From Oscillospiraceae bacterium (lineage in GTDB: Bacteria > Bacillota > Clostridia > Oscillospirales > Oscillospiraceae), in NCBI GenBank assembly GCA_017378975.1, contig JAFNXT010000239.1, forward strand, positions 1 to 16,953: DNA of 16,953 bases, read 5' to 3'. Each line of letters begins with the position of its first letter. Position 1 is the stretch's first letter. Position numbers and translations under genes: made by a program. The notes beneath the pieces are model-generated. The model worked only from the letters and a program-made list of their open reading frames with translations, was not told the origin of the DNA and searched no databases. Shown here in pieces: positions 7,002 to 13,646 of the stretch.

Positions 7002-8123
7002 TCAACCTCCCAGCTTTGCTTTGACAAGCGCCATGATCAGGCCGCCCGCGATCACGGAAGCGATCTGACCGGAAACGTTCACGCCGATGGAATGCATCAG
7101 CAGGAAATTCTGATTATCCTCCTCCAGGCCCATCTTATGGACCACACGGGCGGACATGGGGAACGCGGAGATACCGGCGGCACCGATCATAGGGTTGATC
7201 TTCTCCTTCAGGAACAGGTTCATGACCTTCGCCACCATAACACCGCCGAAGGTATCGAAGATGAAGGCGATCAGGCCCAGACCGATGATCACCAGCGTAT
7301 CCACCTGCAGGAAGTCCGCCGCCTTCATCTGGGAAGCGATGGTGATACCCAGGAAGATGGTGATCAGGTTGGCCAGCGCGTTTTGGGCGGTCTCAGAGAT
7401 CTGGTCCATGACACCGCACTCCCGGATCAGGTTGCCGAACATCAGGAAGCCGATCAGTGCCACCGCGTCGGGGGCCACCACGCCCACGATCATGGTCACC
7501 ACGATGGGGAACAGGATCCGGGCGGTCTTGGAAACGGGCTTGCCCTTATACTGCATCCGGATCTTACGCTCAGCCTTGGTGGTACACAGCTTGATGATCG
7601 GAGGCTGGATCAAAGGCACCAGCGCCATGTAGGAATAAGCCGCCACCATGATCGCGCCAAGATACTTGGAGCCCAGCTCCGTGGCCACGAAGATGGAAGT
7701 GGGGCCGTCCGCGGCACCGATGATGGAGATGGACGCGGCATCCCGCAGGTCATAACCCAGCAAAGAGGCCAGGGCCAGCGTGAAGAAGATGCCGAACTGG
7801 GCCGCCGCGCCAAAGATCATGAGCTTGGGGTTCGAGAGCAGGGGCTGGAAATCGATCATGGCGCCGATGCCGATGAACAGCATCAGCGGGAACAGCTCCG
7901 CACCGTCGATACCGATGGAGAACAGCGTGTCCAGAACGTGCTGGACACCGGTGCCCTCGATCGCCACCGGCAGATTCACCAGGATGGTGCCGAAGCCCAT
8001 GGGGAGCAACAGCGTGGGCTCCATTTTTTTCGAGATGGCCAGCCAGATCAGCAAGCCGCCGATCCCCCACATCACCAGCATCTGCCAGGTGATGAAGGAG
8101 AAGTTTTGGATAAGCACTTCCAT
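7002..8123 (-). CDS. Na+-translocating decarboxylase beta subunit (OadB/GcdB/MmdB family)
   Basis: A 373-aa polytopic inner-membrane protein that couples decarboxylation of carboxybiotin to export of Na+. Conserved family features are visible: the N-terminal WGIGGLLIWLAI, AELFPLMLFIGIGAMIDF, the invariant DGPT aspartate in IIGAADGPTSIF (about 150-161), FGNLIRECGV, and ISAFPMSARV near the C-terminus. Length matches the family. The start MEVLIQ at 8123 has AGGAGG about 7 nt upstream; the longer frame would read back into the terminator. The carboxyltransferase and biotin-carrier subunits are not in the window, so the substrate (oxaloacetate, methylmalonyl-CoA or glutaconyl-CoA) cannot be named. 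It is followed within 4 nt by the OadG-like gene. Confidence 0.95.
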   Translation of the reverse strand: MEVLIQNFSFITWQMLVMWGIGGLLIWLAISKKMEPTLLLPMGFGTILVNLPVAIEGTGVQHVLDTLFSIGIDGAELFPLMLFIGIGAMIDFQPLLSNPKLMIFGAAAQFGIFFTLALASLLGYDLRDAASISIIGAADGPTSIFVATELGSKYLGAIMVAAYSYMALVPLIQPPIIKLCTTKAERKIRMQYKGKPVSKTARILFPIVVTMIVGVVAPDAVALIGFLMFGNLIRECGVMDQISETAQNALANLITIFLGITIASQMKAADFLQVDTLVIIGLGLIAFIFDTFGGVMVAKVMNLFLKEKINPMIGAAGISAFPMSARVVHKMGLEEDNQNFLLMHSIGVNVSGQIASVIAGGLIMALVKAKLGG

Positions 8124-8149
8124 AATGATCCTCCTTGATCTGTTGTGAT

Positions 8150-8183
8150 AAAAAAATCGCCTCACCCATTATATGGGCGAGGC
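8150..8183 (-). terminator. Intrinsic terminator between the KdpE-like gene and oadB
   Basis: On the minus strand the arms GCCTC-GCCCA and TGGGT-GAGGC (8159-8183) form a GC-rich hairpin, followed after GA by seven T (8150-8156). It ends the two-component operon 51 nt after the kdpE-like stop. Because only about 26 nt remain before the oadB ATG, any oadB promoter must lie upstream of it. The hairpin could therefore also act as an attenuator for oadB. Confidence 0.85.
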
Positions 8184-8198
8184 AGTAAAGATGGGGCT

Positions 8199-8231
8199 AA
8201 TATACGGCCGTTCCGGCAAAGTTCCGGCAAA
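8199..8231 (-). promoter_or_regulatory. Tandem 11-bp direct repeat next to a -10-like box upstream of oadB
   Basis: GTTCCGGCAAA occurs twice head-to-tail with no gap (8210-8220 and 8221-8231). On the minus strand a TATATT hexamer lies at 8199-8204, with no good -35 box. The repeats sit where an activator would bind if this is the oadB promoter. They lie between the kdpE-like stop and the terminator hairpin. The repeat is seen directly; the regulatory role is inferred. Confidence 0.4.
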
Positions 8232-8233
8232 GG

Positions 8234-8935
8234 TCAGTTCTGAGGATCGGACATCCGATATCCTACCCCCAGCTCATTGACGATGTACCGGTCATCCCCC
8301 GGCGCGCACCCCAGCTTCCTTCGGATATTGGCCATGTTCACCTGGAGCTTCTTCACGCTCCCATCGTCCAAGCCGCCCCAGATGGCGGTGACGATCGCGG
8401 CGTACGTCATGACCTTCCCCGGATGACGGCTGAGGAACGCCAGGATATTGAACTCCGTACGGGTCAGATGGACCGGCTCCCCGTCCACCCGGACCTGCCG
8501 CCGGTCATGCTCGATGGTCAGGCCGCCCAACGTGAAGGTCCCGCCGGAGGTCTGCTGATGTCCATGGACGATCCGCAGGGATGCCCGGATCCGGGCCAAC
8601 AGCTCCCCGGTGCTGAAGGGCTTGGTGATGTAATCATTGGCCCCCAGATCCAGCGCGGCGATCTTGTCCGCCTCCTCCATCCGGGCGGACAGCACGATGA
8701 TCGGCACAGTCCGGTCCCGCCGGGCGATCCGGATGAACTCCGAGCCGTCCATATCCGGCAGTCCCAGATCCAGCACCACAAGATCGGGCATATGGGAGCG
8801 GAGCATCAGGACCCCCTGTTCGCACCGGCCTGCCACCAACACCTGATAGCCGCCGGTCTCCAGAACGGTCTGGATCATCCCGGCAATGCTCCGGTCATCC
8901 TCCACCACCAGGATCTTGTATTTATTGTTCGACAT
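8234..8935 (-). CDS. OmpR/KdpE-like response regulator
   Basis: A 233-aa two-domain regulator. The receiver domain (about 6-118) shows the acidic pair D13/D14, phospho-acceptor Asp56 (VVLDLGLPDMDG), Ser83 and Lys105 (ITKPF). The winged-helix OmpR domain (about 135-230) contains LTRTEFNILAFLSRHPGKVMT, VKKLQVNMANIRRKLG and GVGYRM. The ATG at 8935 has GGAGG 9 nt upstream and overlaps the end of the kinase gene by 14 nt, so kinase and regulator are co-translated. The sequence is KdpE-like, but no kdpFABC genes are in the window, so control of K+ uptake is not shown. An intrinsic terminator follows. Confidence 0.93.
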   Translation of the reverse strand: MSNNKYKILVVEDDRSIAGMIQTVLETGGYQVLVAGRCEQGVLMLRSHMPDLVVLDLGLPDMDGSEFIRIARRDRTVPIIVLSARMEEADKIAALDLGANDYITKPFSTGELLARIRASLRIVHGHQQTSGGTFTLGGLTIEHDRRQVRVDGEPVHLTRTEFNILAFLSRHPGKVMTYAAIVTAIWGGLDDGSVKKLQVNMANIRRKLGCAPGDDRYIVNELGVGYRMSDPQN

Positions 8936-9986
8936 AACTGATATCCTCCACACTCAGGGAAAAACGGAACACCGCACCGCCACCGACACGGTCCAAAGCC
9001 TCCAGACGCGCGCCATGGGCTTTCACGATGGTCTGACATACGCTCAATCCGATGCCCATGTTCCGCCGGGAGGGATCGGCCGGAGCGTCACTTTTCAGAA
9101 GCCCGGAAAACAGCTCCGGCAACCGGTCCCGGGGGATCCCGCAACCGTCATCCTCCACCGTGAACACAGCTTTCCCGCCATCCAGCGTCACCTTCAGCCA
9201 CAAATGCTCCATACCGTGGGCATGGAACACGGCATTCTCCAACAGGTTCATCAGCACCTGACCGATCAGCACCGGATCCATAGGGATAGAAACGAAGGCA
9301 TCCGGCAGCACCACATGGACGGTCTGGCTGGGATAATGCTTGCGGAACTTCACCAGCACCGCGTCGATCAGCTCCTCCAGCACCGTGCTCTGCTTGGAGA
9401 GCCTGACCCGGTCCGAATCCACCCGTGTCACAGACAGCAGGTTCTCCACCATCCGCGCCAGCCACTGGGAATCGGCCCGGATATCCCCCAAAAGATCCAA
9501 CTGACGCTCCCGGGGGATCTGATCGTAATTGTCGATGATCGCGGAGCAGGCACCGCAGATCGAGGTCAGGGGCGTCCGCAGATCATGGGACACCGCCCGG
9601 AGCAGATCGCCACGCATCCGCTCCTTCTCCGCCTCGGCCTTCAAATGCTCCTGCCGCTTCAGCCGGGTAGTCAAAGCACCCATCATGGTGGACACGATCA
9701 GCATGACCACCGCCGAAGAGATGCACTCCGGAGAGATCAGATCGAAGGCCCAATAAGGATATGTGAAAGCGAAATTCACCGCCAGCACACTGATCAGGCT
9801 GGCAACGATCCCCCAAAGGTATCCTTGCGTCCGCCACGACACCAGGAACACACCCAACACGAAGATCATCGGTGTCATGGTCTTGGTATCGAACAGCTCC
9901 AACAGCACCAGATTCCACAGGAACACCACAGTCAGGATCGCCACCGTGAACAGCCCATCCCAAAGGATACGTTTCCCTGATGCCAT
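8922..9986 (-). CDS. KdpD-like sensor histidine kinase (short form)
   Basis: A 354-aa membrane kinase. Four transmembrane helices lie in the first about 105 residues, resembling the DUF4118 membrane domain of KdpD. A short linker, HisKA with His134 in AVSHDLRTPLTSI, and the HATPase domain (N box NLLENAVFHA, G1 DDGCGIP, G2 NMGIGLSVC) follow. The large N-terminal KdpD sensor and USP domains of the full protein are absent, so only the C-terminal half architecture is represented. The start MASGKR at 9986 has GGAGG 6 nt upstream. It overlaps its response regulator by 14 nt. The signal sensed is unknown; potassium or turgor would be a guess from homology. Confidence 0.92.
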   Translation of the reverse strand: MASGKRILWDGLFTVAILTVVFLWNLVLLELFDTKTMTPMIFVLGVFLVSWRTQGYLWGIVASLISVLAVNFAFTYPYWAFDLISPECISSAVVMLIVSTMMGALTTRLKRQEHLKAEAEKERMRGDLLRAVSHDLRTPLTSICGACSAIIDNYDQIPRERQLDLLGDIRADSQWLARMVENLLSVTRVDSDRVRLSKQSTVLEELIDAVLVKFRKHYPSQTVHVVLPDAFVSIPMDPVLIGQVLMNLLENAVFHAHGMEHLWLKVTLDGGKAVFTVEDDGCGIPRDRLPELFSGLLKSDAPADPSRRNMGIGLSVCQTIVKAHGARLEALDRVGGGAVFRFSLSVEDISYVEQ

Positions 9987-10019
9987 GACCTTCCTCCCCC
10001 CGTTGTAAAAATCCATATC

Positions 10020-10028
10020 ATTATAGCA
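10020..10028 (-). promoter_or_regulatory. Extended -10 promoter of the two-component operon
   Basis: On the minus strand TGC-TATAAT (10020-10028) matches an extended -10 element with a consensus hexamer. No convincing -35 box lies 16-18 nt upstream. Predicted start is near 10,013, about 27 nt before the kinase ATG. Confidence 0.65.
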
Positions 10029-10127
10029 CGTCCGACTGAAAAACGCACCCCACGTTTTCTCTCAGGCCGCCGCGACAGGCAAAGAAACAGTAAAAAAGCC
10101 AGACCGCCATCGTCTTGAACGAAGCGA

Positions 10128-10177
10128 CGTGGCGATCCTCCGATGCTTGGACCTGCCAAGCATAGAGGATCGCCACG
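10128..10177. repeat. Large two-part hairpin in the gap before the kinase gene
   Basis: A perfect 13-bp inverted repeat (10128-10140 with 10165-10177) encloses a second perfect 8-bp pair ATGCTTGG / CCAAGCAT (10143-10150 with 10156-10163) and a 5-nt loop. The T6 tract on the minus strand (about 10092-10097) is about 30 nt beyond it, so it is not a simple terminator. It fills most of the 177-bp gap between the methyltransferase-like gene and the kinase. It may be a dispersed repeat or a transcript-stabilising or ending structure. Confidence 0.7.
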
Positions 10178-10193
10178 CCAGATCTTAAGCCTG

Positions 10194-10859
10194 TCACCAA
10201 ACGAACGGCACCAGCCGCCACCGGACCTTTTTCTGATAATCACAATACCCTGCCAGCTCTTTCTCCAACAGAGCTTCCTCATCCTTCAGCCGCGCCACGA
10301 TGATGGCTGGATAAGAAGCAAAGACGAGAAGGGCCCACCAGGACCCCAATACCACGGGCATGGCCAAAAACAGCAGGATGGTCGCCATATACATGGGATG
10401 CCGGACGATCCCATAGAGCCCCGTGTCCACCACGGTCTGGCCCTCTTCCACACGGATCGTGCGGCTGAGATAGGCGTTCTCCCGCAGGACCTCGGCATAC
10501 AGGGCATAAGACAGCAAAAACACTGCTGCCCCCATCACCGTCACCCACACGGGCATCCGGGACCAGCCGAACCGATGGTCCAGCCCTGCCACCACGAATC
10601 CGCCCACGAACATGAGACCGGAAAAGGCCAACACACCTTTCTGCGCCGCCTGCTTCTCTTTCGCATCCAGCCGTTTCGCCAACAGATCCGGTGCCTTGAA
10701 CAGCATCACGAACCCTGCGATCAGCATAGGGATGAACAACAGCCCCATCAGGAGCCACCCTTGCCAAAATCCCAAAGACCCAGCCGGCAGGAAGATCAAC
10801 GCCCCCACCATCAGCGCTCCCAAAGAGAATTTCACCAACGCCTCTGCCAACAGCTTCAT
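10194..10859 (-). CDS. Isoprenylcysteine carboxyl methyltransferase-like membrane protein
   Basis: A 221-aa polytopic membrane protein with about five hydrophobic segments. The C-terminal third carries the signature of the ICMT/PEMT-type methyltransferase fold: GLYGIVRHPMYMATILLFL (about 150-168), a conserved EE pair in LKDEEALLEKEL, then YCDYQKKVRWRLVPFVW at the end. Members use S-adenosylmethionine at the membrane, but bacterial substrates are mostly unknown. The ATG has AGGGGG 7 nt upstream, overlapping the stop of the deformylase-like gene 11 nt before it, so the two are cotranscribed. A large hairpin follows. Confidence 0.85.
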   Translation of the reverse strand: MKLLAEALVKFSLGALMVGALIFLPAGSLGFWQGWLLMGLLFIPMLIAGFVMLFKAPDLLAKRLDAKEKQAAQKGVLAFSGLMFVGGFVVAGLDHRFGWSRMPVWVTVMGAAVFLLSYALYAEVLRENAYLSRTIRVEEGQTVVDTGLYGIVRHPMYMATILLFLAMPVVLGSWWALLVFASYPAIIVARLKDEEALLEKELAGYCDYQKKVRWRLVPFVW

Positions 10860-10870
10860 ATCCTTACCCC

Positions 10871-11284
10871 CTAGATCAAGATCCCATCACAATGATCGAT
10901 CTCATGCTGGATGATCTGGGCCGTGAAGCCCTCGAATGTCCGGATCCTGACCTGCATATCCATGGTCATGTAGCGGACCTTGATCTTCTGATAGCGCTTG
11001 GCCGGTCTGGGACCGCCCAGCAGGGACAAACACCCCTCCTGCGCCTCATACTCCCCGGACTTTTTCAAGATCTCCGGGTCCAGCATCACCATGTACTTGC
11101 CGCCGTCATCGAAAGCGATGATCCGCTTGAACTGGCCGATCATATTGGCGGCCATGCCCACACAGCTGTCCTTGTGAGCCATCAGCGTATCCAAAAGATC
11201 CTGGGCGATCTGCAGATCCTCTTTCCCCGCAGACACCGACTTCCGTGCCAGCAAGACCGGATCATGTACCAATCCTCTGATCAT
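10871..11284 (-). CDS. Peptide deformylase-like protein lacking the catalytic glutamine
   Basis: A 137-aa protein with two of the three deformylase motifs intact: EGCLS at 83-87 (metal ligand Cys85) and HEIDH at 127-131 (metal ligands His127 and His131, catalytic Glu128). Motif 1 reads G43-M-A-A-N-M-I-G50 where active enzymes have GxGLAAxQ-I-G, so the glutamine that stabilises the transition state is Met48. The protein ends six residues after HEIDH and has no C-terminal helix extension. This looks like a recognised deformylase-like subgroup of Firmicutes (recalled, not searched). It may retain metal binding but activity on formyl-Met is doubtful. The start MIRGL at 11284 has AGGAGGGG upstream. 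It is cotranscribed with the methyltransferase-like gene. Confidence 0.85.
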   Translation of the reverse strand: MIRGLVHDPVLLARKSVSAGKEDLQIAQDLLDTLMAHKDSCVGMAANMIGQFKRIIAFDDGGKYMVMLDPEILKKSGEYEAQEGCLSLLGGPRPAKRYQKIKVRYMTMDMQVRIRTFEGFTAQIIQHEIDHCDGILI

Positions 11285-11303
11285 GATATCCCCTCCTATG
11301 TAG

Positions 11304-11323
11304 GGCGGAGGCATGCCTCCGCC
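11304..11323. repeat. Perfect 20-bp GC-rich palindrome
   Basis: GGCGGAGGCA and its exact complement TGCCTCCGCC abut at 11313/11314. A second, weaker inverted pair (CCTCTG 11325-11330 with CAGAGG 11343-11348) lies beside it. Together they occupy the 76-bp gap between the YhhN-like stop and the deformylase-like start. It lacks a T tract and resembles short dispersed intergenic palindromes. No promoter is evident in this gap. Confidence 0.7.
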
Positions 11324-11360
11324 GCCTCTGACCGCGACCGACCAGAGGGAAACGTATCCA

Positions 11361-12044
11361 CTATCTGGACGCGTAGACCGCCAGCATCACCTGCGACGGC
11401 AGATAAAACGCCCACGCCATGTTCCATCCCGGGAAAATGACCCGGTACAGCCAGGACCCTTCCCCGATGGGCAGATACCCCATGCTGGCCACCTGCAGAC
11501 CGATCACCGTGTCACACAGCAAAAACAGCACCAGCGCCACCGGCAGGAGCCATCCCTTCCGGCTCCGGACCCCATGGATCAGGTTCATGATCAGACAGGC
11601 ATAGTAGGCGATCGATACCAACGCCAGCAGATCCGTCTGCGCCCCAAGCACCGCCACACAGATCCCGGTCCCCAGCGCCAACAGACCCACACGGAAGATC
11701 AGCATCCATTTCCCGGACCGCAAACGATGCAGATGCACCGCATACAGGGTCTGGGCACAAAGGAACGCGATCATGCCCCAAAGCCGCTGGATGGGGTCGC
11801 ACACCACAAGGAAGAGATCTGCCACCACCGTACAGCCCAGCCCTGCAACCACAAGGGCGTTCCGTTTGGACCAAGGCCCCAGCGTATACAGGAAACACAC
11901 CACGATGGAGATCCAACTGCTCCACCGCAAGACCTCCCCACCGGTCGTGAGGATCAAATAATACAGTATCAGTTCCACGCCAAGGAACGACCATCTTATC
12001 ACCGCCCCGGCCTTGACCGGACCGGAAGAACGCCACATCTTCAA
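11361..12044 (-). CDS. YhhN-like (lysoplasmalogenase family) membrane protein
   Basis: A 227-aa protein that is almost entirely hydrophobic, with about eight predicted transmembrane helices. Two acidic residues inside helices recall the YhhN/TMEM86 pattern: GLGCTVVADLFLVV (about 68-81) and LVLFLLCDTVIGLQ (about 180-193). Family members hydrolyse the vinyl-ether bond of lysoplasmalogen; many anaerobic clostridia make plasmalogens, which would fit, but this is inference. The TTG start at 12044 has GAGG 7 nt upstream, better spaced than for the ATG at 12038 (13 nt). The GNAT stop codon overlaps this Shine-Dalgarno, 9 nt upstream, so the two genes are probably cotranscribed. The alternative is an uncharacterised membrane protein. 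Confidence 0.65.
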   Translation of the reverse strand: MKMWRSSGPVKAGAVIRWSFLGVELILYYLILTTGGEVLRWSSWISIVVCFLYTLGPWSKRNALVVAGLGCTVVADLFLVVCDPIQRLWGMIAFLCAQTLYAVHLHRLRSGKWMLIFRVGLLALGTGICVAVLGAQTDLLALVSIAYYACLIMNLIHGVRSRKGWLLPVALVLFLLCDTVIGLQVASMGYLPIGEGSWLYRVIFPGWNMAWAFYLPSQVMLAVYASR

Positions 12045-12053
12045 ACCGGCACC

Positions 12054-12602
12054 TCACTCCAGCCCCGACGGTGTCACATGATCTGCCGCCCACTGGCTGT
12101 AATTATCCCGATAAAATGCCTTGTACCCGTCGAACCCCATGGAGAGCCCTTTCCCAAGGAGCTCCATCTCTACGCCGAAAAGTCTGGCAAAGGTACCCAT
12201 CTCCTCCAGCCCGGCGGCAAGATAAAAACGCTTCCGCCGCTGGCGAAGCTCACGCTCCGGATGGTCCTCCAAGGGGTTTTCGATCTCCAAAAAGAATCGT
12301 TTCCCCTCATATCGGGCCATGATCGCTTTCAAAGCGACGGTACCGAAGCCCTTGCCCCGATACTTCTCCACCATGGCGAAATAATCCAATAAGATCGTAT
12401 CCTCCCCATTGATGGTGATCCCCAGCCCCAAAAAAACACCGCCGGACTCCACGCACCAGATATCGGTCTTCCCTTGCTTCCACATCTTCACGATCATGGA
12501 AAAGGGCTTCCGTTCCGCCTTGGGGAACGCGCGCATATACAGTCCATAGAGCCCCACCCACTGGCGGAAGCTCTCAGGCCTCGTCAATCTCAGTTCCTTC
12601 AA
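12054..12602 (-). CDS. GNAT-family N-acetyltransferase
   Basis: A 182-aa protein. The N-terminus (LYGLYMRAFPKAERKPFSMI) is typical of GNAT helix 1-2. Beta strands around WCVESGGVFLGLGITI and ILLDYFAMVEKYRGKGFGT contain the acetyl-CoA pyrophosphate-binding motif A (YRGKGFG, about 80-86). It is followed by FFLEIENP and RQRRKRFYLAAGL, also typical. The acceptor substrate is unknown. The start is TTG with AGGGGAG 7 nt upstream and overlaps the vsr-like gene by 29 nt. This is a long overlap, but the residues encoded there fit the family. It sits in the dtxR-vsr-GNAT-YhhN run of minus-strand genes. Confidence 0.85.
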   Translation of the reverse strand: MKELRLTRPESFRQWVGLYGLYMRAFPKAERKPFSMIVKMWKQGKTDIWCVESGGVFLGLGITINGEDTILLDYFAMVEKYRGKGFGTVALKAIMARYEGKRFFLEIENPLEDHPERELRQRRKRFYLAAGLEEMGTFARLFGVEMELLGKGLSMGFDGYKAFYRDNYSQWAADHVTPSGLE

Positions 12603-13041
12603 ACTCCGTCTCCCCTGTCAGTGCCTCAGCCATCGCCCCGATCACCACGGAGGCACAGCTCTGCACATCCTTGAGAACATCCTTCTCCCAAAACCGGATC
12701 ACCCGATACCCCAGTTGGGTCAACTGCAGATCGTTCCGCCGGTCCCGTGCCATGTTCTCTTCGATCTTCTCTATCCAGTAATCCCGGTTGCTTTTGATCC
12801 GGGGCTTCCGTCTCTCCCAATCCTTGCCGTGCCAGAACTCCCCGTCGATGAACACCGCCACATGGGCCCTGCCGATCACCAGATCCGGCGAACCGGGGAG
12901 TTTTTTCACATTATAGCGGTAACGGATGCCGCTGTGCCACAGGCACTTTCCCAGCAAGCGTTCCGCCTTCCCCTTCTTGAGCTTCACCCGCCCCATCCGG
13001 GCAGACACCTCCGGGGTCGTGACGAATTTCGGATGCTTCAT
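12574..13041 (-). CDS. Vsr-like (very-short-patch-repair type) endonuclease without zinc ligands
   Basis: A 155-aa nuclease of the Vsr branch of the PD-(D/E)XK-like fold. Visible core: E27 in KAERLLGKCLWHSGIRYRYN, SPDLV with D53, VFIDGEFWHGKDW (65-75), and the conserved DYWIEKIEENMARDRR...LGYRVIRFWE. Aligned by eye to E. coli Vsr, D51 and H69 are kept (D53, H71). H64 is Asp66, and the zinc ligands C66, H71, C73 and C117 are Glu68, Lys73, Trp75 and Lys120. No Dcm-type cytosine methylase is in the window. The ATG shares a base with the dtxR stop (TGATG), so the two are translationally coupled. Function may be mismatch or damage nicking, or restriction; this is not decidable here. Confidence 0.87.
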   Translation of the reverse strand: MKHPKFVTTPEVSARMGRVKLKKGKAERLLGKCLWHSGIRYRYNVKKLPGSPDLVIGRAHVAVFIDGEFWHGKDWERRKPRIKSNRDYWIEKIEENMARDRRNDLQLTQLGYRVIRFWEKDVLKDVQSCASVVIGAMAEALTGETEFEGTEIDEA

Positions 13042-13406
13042 CAGCCCTTCTCCAGAAACCGCTTCACAGCCTCCAGCGTCTCATCGCTGATCACATGCTC
13101 GATCCGGCAGGCATCCTCCGATGCCAGATCCTCCGGCACACCGATGGACACCAGCATCCGGGTCAGCATGGTATGCCGCTCAAAGACACGCTCTGCGGTA
13201 CGGATGCCCAGCTCCGTCAGGACCAAAAAGCCCTCCTCATCGGTCTTCACATAGCCATCCCGCTTCAGAAGGCCTACGGCCCGGCTGACACTGGGCTTGG
13301 AGAAACCCATATGATCCGCCACATCCACACTGCGGACCCCGTTTTTCTCCTTGGCCAGCAGATAGATCGTTTCCAAATACATCTCCGCAGACTCATGTAA
13401 AGCCAC
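13041..13406 (-). CDS. Short DtxR/MntR-family iron-dependent repressor
   Basis: A 121-aa metal-dependent regulator: winged helix (VRSVDVADHMGFSKPSVSRAVGLLKRDGYV, about 24-53), then a dimerisation and metal domain. Primary-site residues follow the DtxR pattern: Met9 (AEMYLETIY), Cys100, Glu103 and His104 (DACRIEH). B. subtilis MntR instead has Asp8, so Fe2+ is the likelier ligand. Of the DtxR ancillary site only His78 is kept. The SH3-like third domain is absent. The GTG at 13406 has AGGGG 8 nt upstream; the longer frame to 13475 reads through the leader. It is divergent from feoAB, whose promoter carries matching operators, so it almost certainly represses feo when iron is replete. It is followed with a 1-nt overlap by the vsr-like gene. 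Confidence 0.9.
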   Translation of the reverse strand: MALHESAEMYLETIYLLAKEKNGVRSVDVADHMGFSKPSVSRAVGLLKRDGYVKTDEEGFLVLTELGIRTAERVFERHTMLTRMLVSIGVPEDLASEDACRIEHVISDETLEAVKRFLEKG

Positions 13407-13495
13407 AGTCCTATCCCCTTTCAGTCCATCGCGGGATTTGGGGACGATCCCCCAAACCGGTCCGGAGTCCCCCACGATCTCATAAATCTCATATC

Positions 13496-13524
13496 ATTGT
13501 ACCACACCCCTCACTTTTTGACAA
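13496..13524 (-). promoter_or_regulatory. Promoter of the dtxR-type gene
   Basis: On the minus strand TTGTCA (13519-13524) and TACAAT (13496-13501, with an extended TGG in front) are 17 nt apart. Its -35 box lies 17 bp from the -35 box of the divergent feo promoter. No GTTAG-N6-CTAAC site overlaps it, so autoregulation is not evident. Confidence 0.8.
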
Positions 13525-13541
13525 CACGCAAAAGAAAAGGG

Positions 13542-13570
13542 TTGACAAACCCAAAATTGGAAGATATAAT
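13542..13570 (+). promoter_or_regulatory. Consensus promoter of feoAB
   Basis: Perfect TTGACA (13542-13547) and perfect TATAAT (13565-13570) with a 17-nt spacer. The predicted start is near 13,577, inside operator 1. A fully consensus promoter fits a gene set held off by a repressor and strongly expressed when iron is short. Confidence 0.93.
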
Positions 13571-13576
13571 ACCCCC

Positions 13577-13594
13577 GGTTAGCCAAGGCTAACC
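13577..13594. promoter_or_regulatory. DtxR-type operator 1 over the feoA transcription start
   Basis: An 18-bp inverted repeat, GGTTAGCC-AA-GGCTAACC, located 6 bp after the -10 box. It resembles the TTAGGTTAGCCTAACCTAA class of DtxR/IdeR boxes. Binding here would block initiation. Confidence 0.85.
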
Positions 13595-13607
13595 AACATC
13601 TCGACCC

Positions 13608-13631
13608 GGCAGTTAGCCTCGGCTAACTGCC
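13608..13631. promoter_or_regulatory. DtxR-type operator 2 in the feoA leader
   Basis: A perfect inverted repeat with 11-bp arms (GGCAGTTAGCC and its complement) and a 2-bp centre. It shares the core GTTAG-N6-CTAAC with operator 1; equivalent positions are 33 bp apart, about three helical turns, so both would face the same side of the DNA. It ends about 15 nt before the feoA ATG. Confidence 0.85.
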
Positions 13632-13646
13632 AGAAAGGTGGATACC

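Noticed and set aside
6885..8138. Plus-strand open frame opposite oadB and the OadG-like gene
   Set aside because: Rich in His, Asp and Gln with no motif, and it covers a well-supported membrane protein gene, its partner and their ribosome binding sites.
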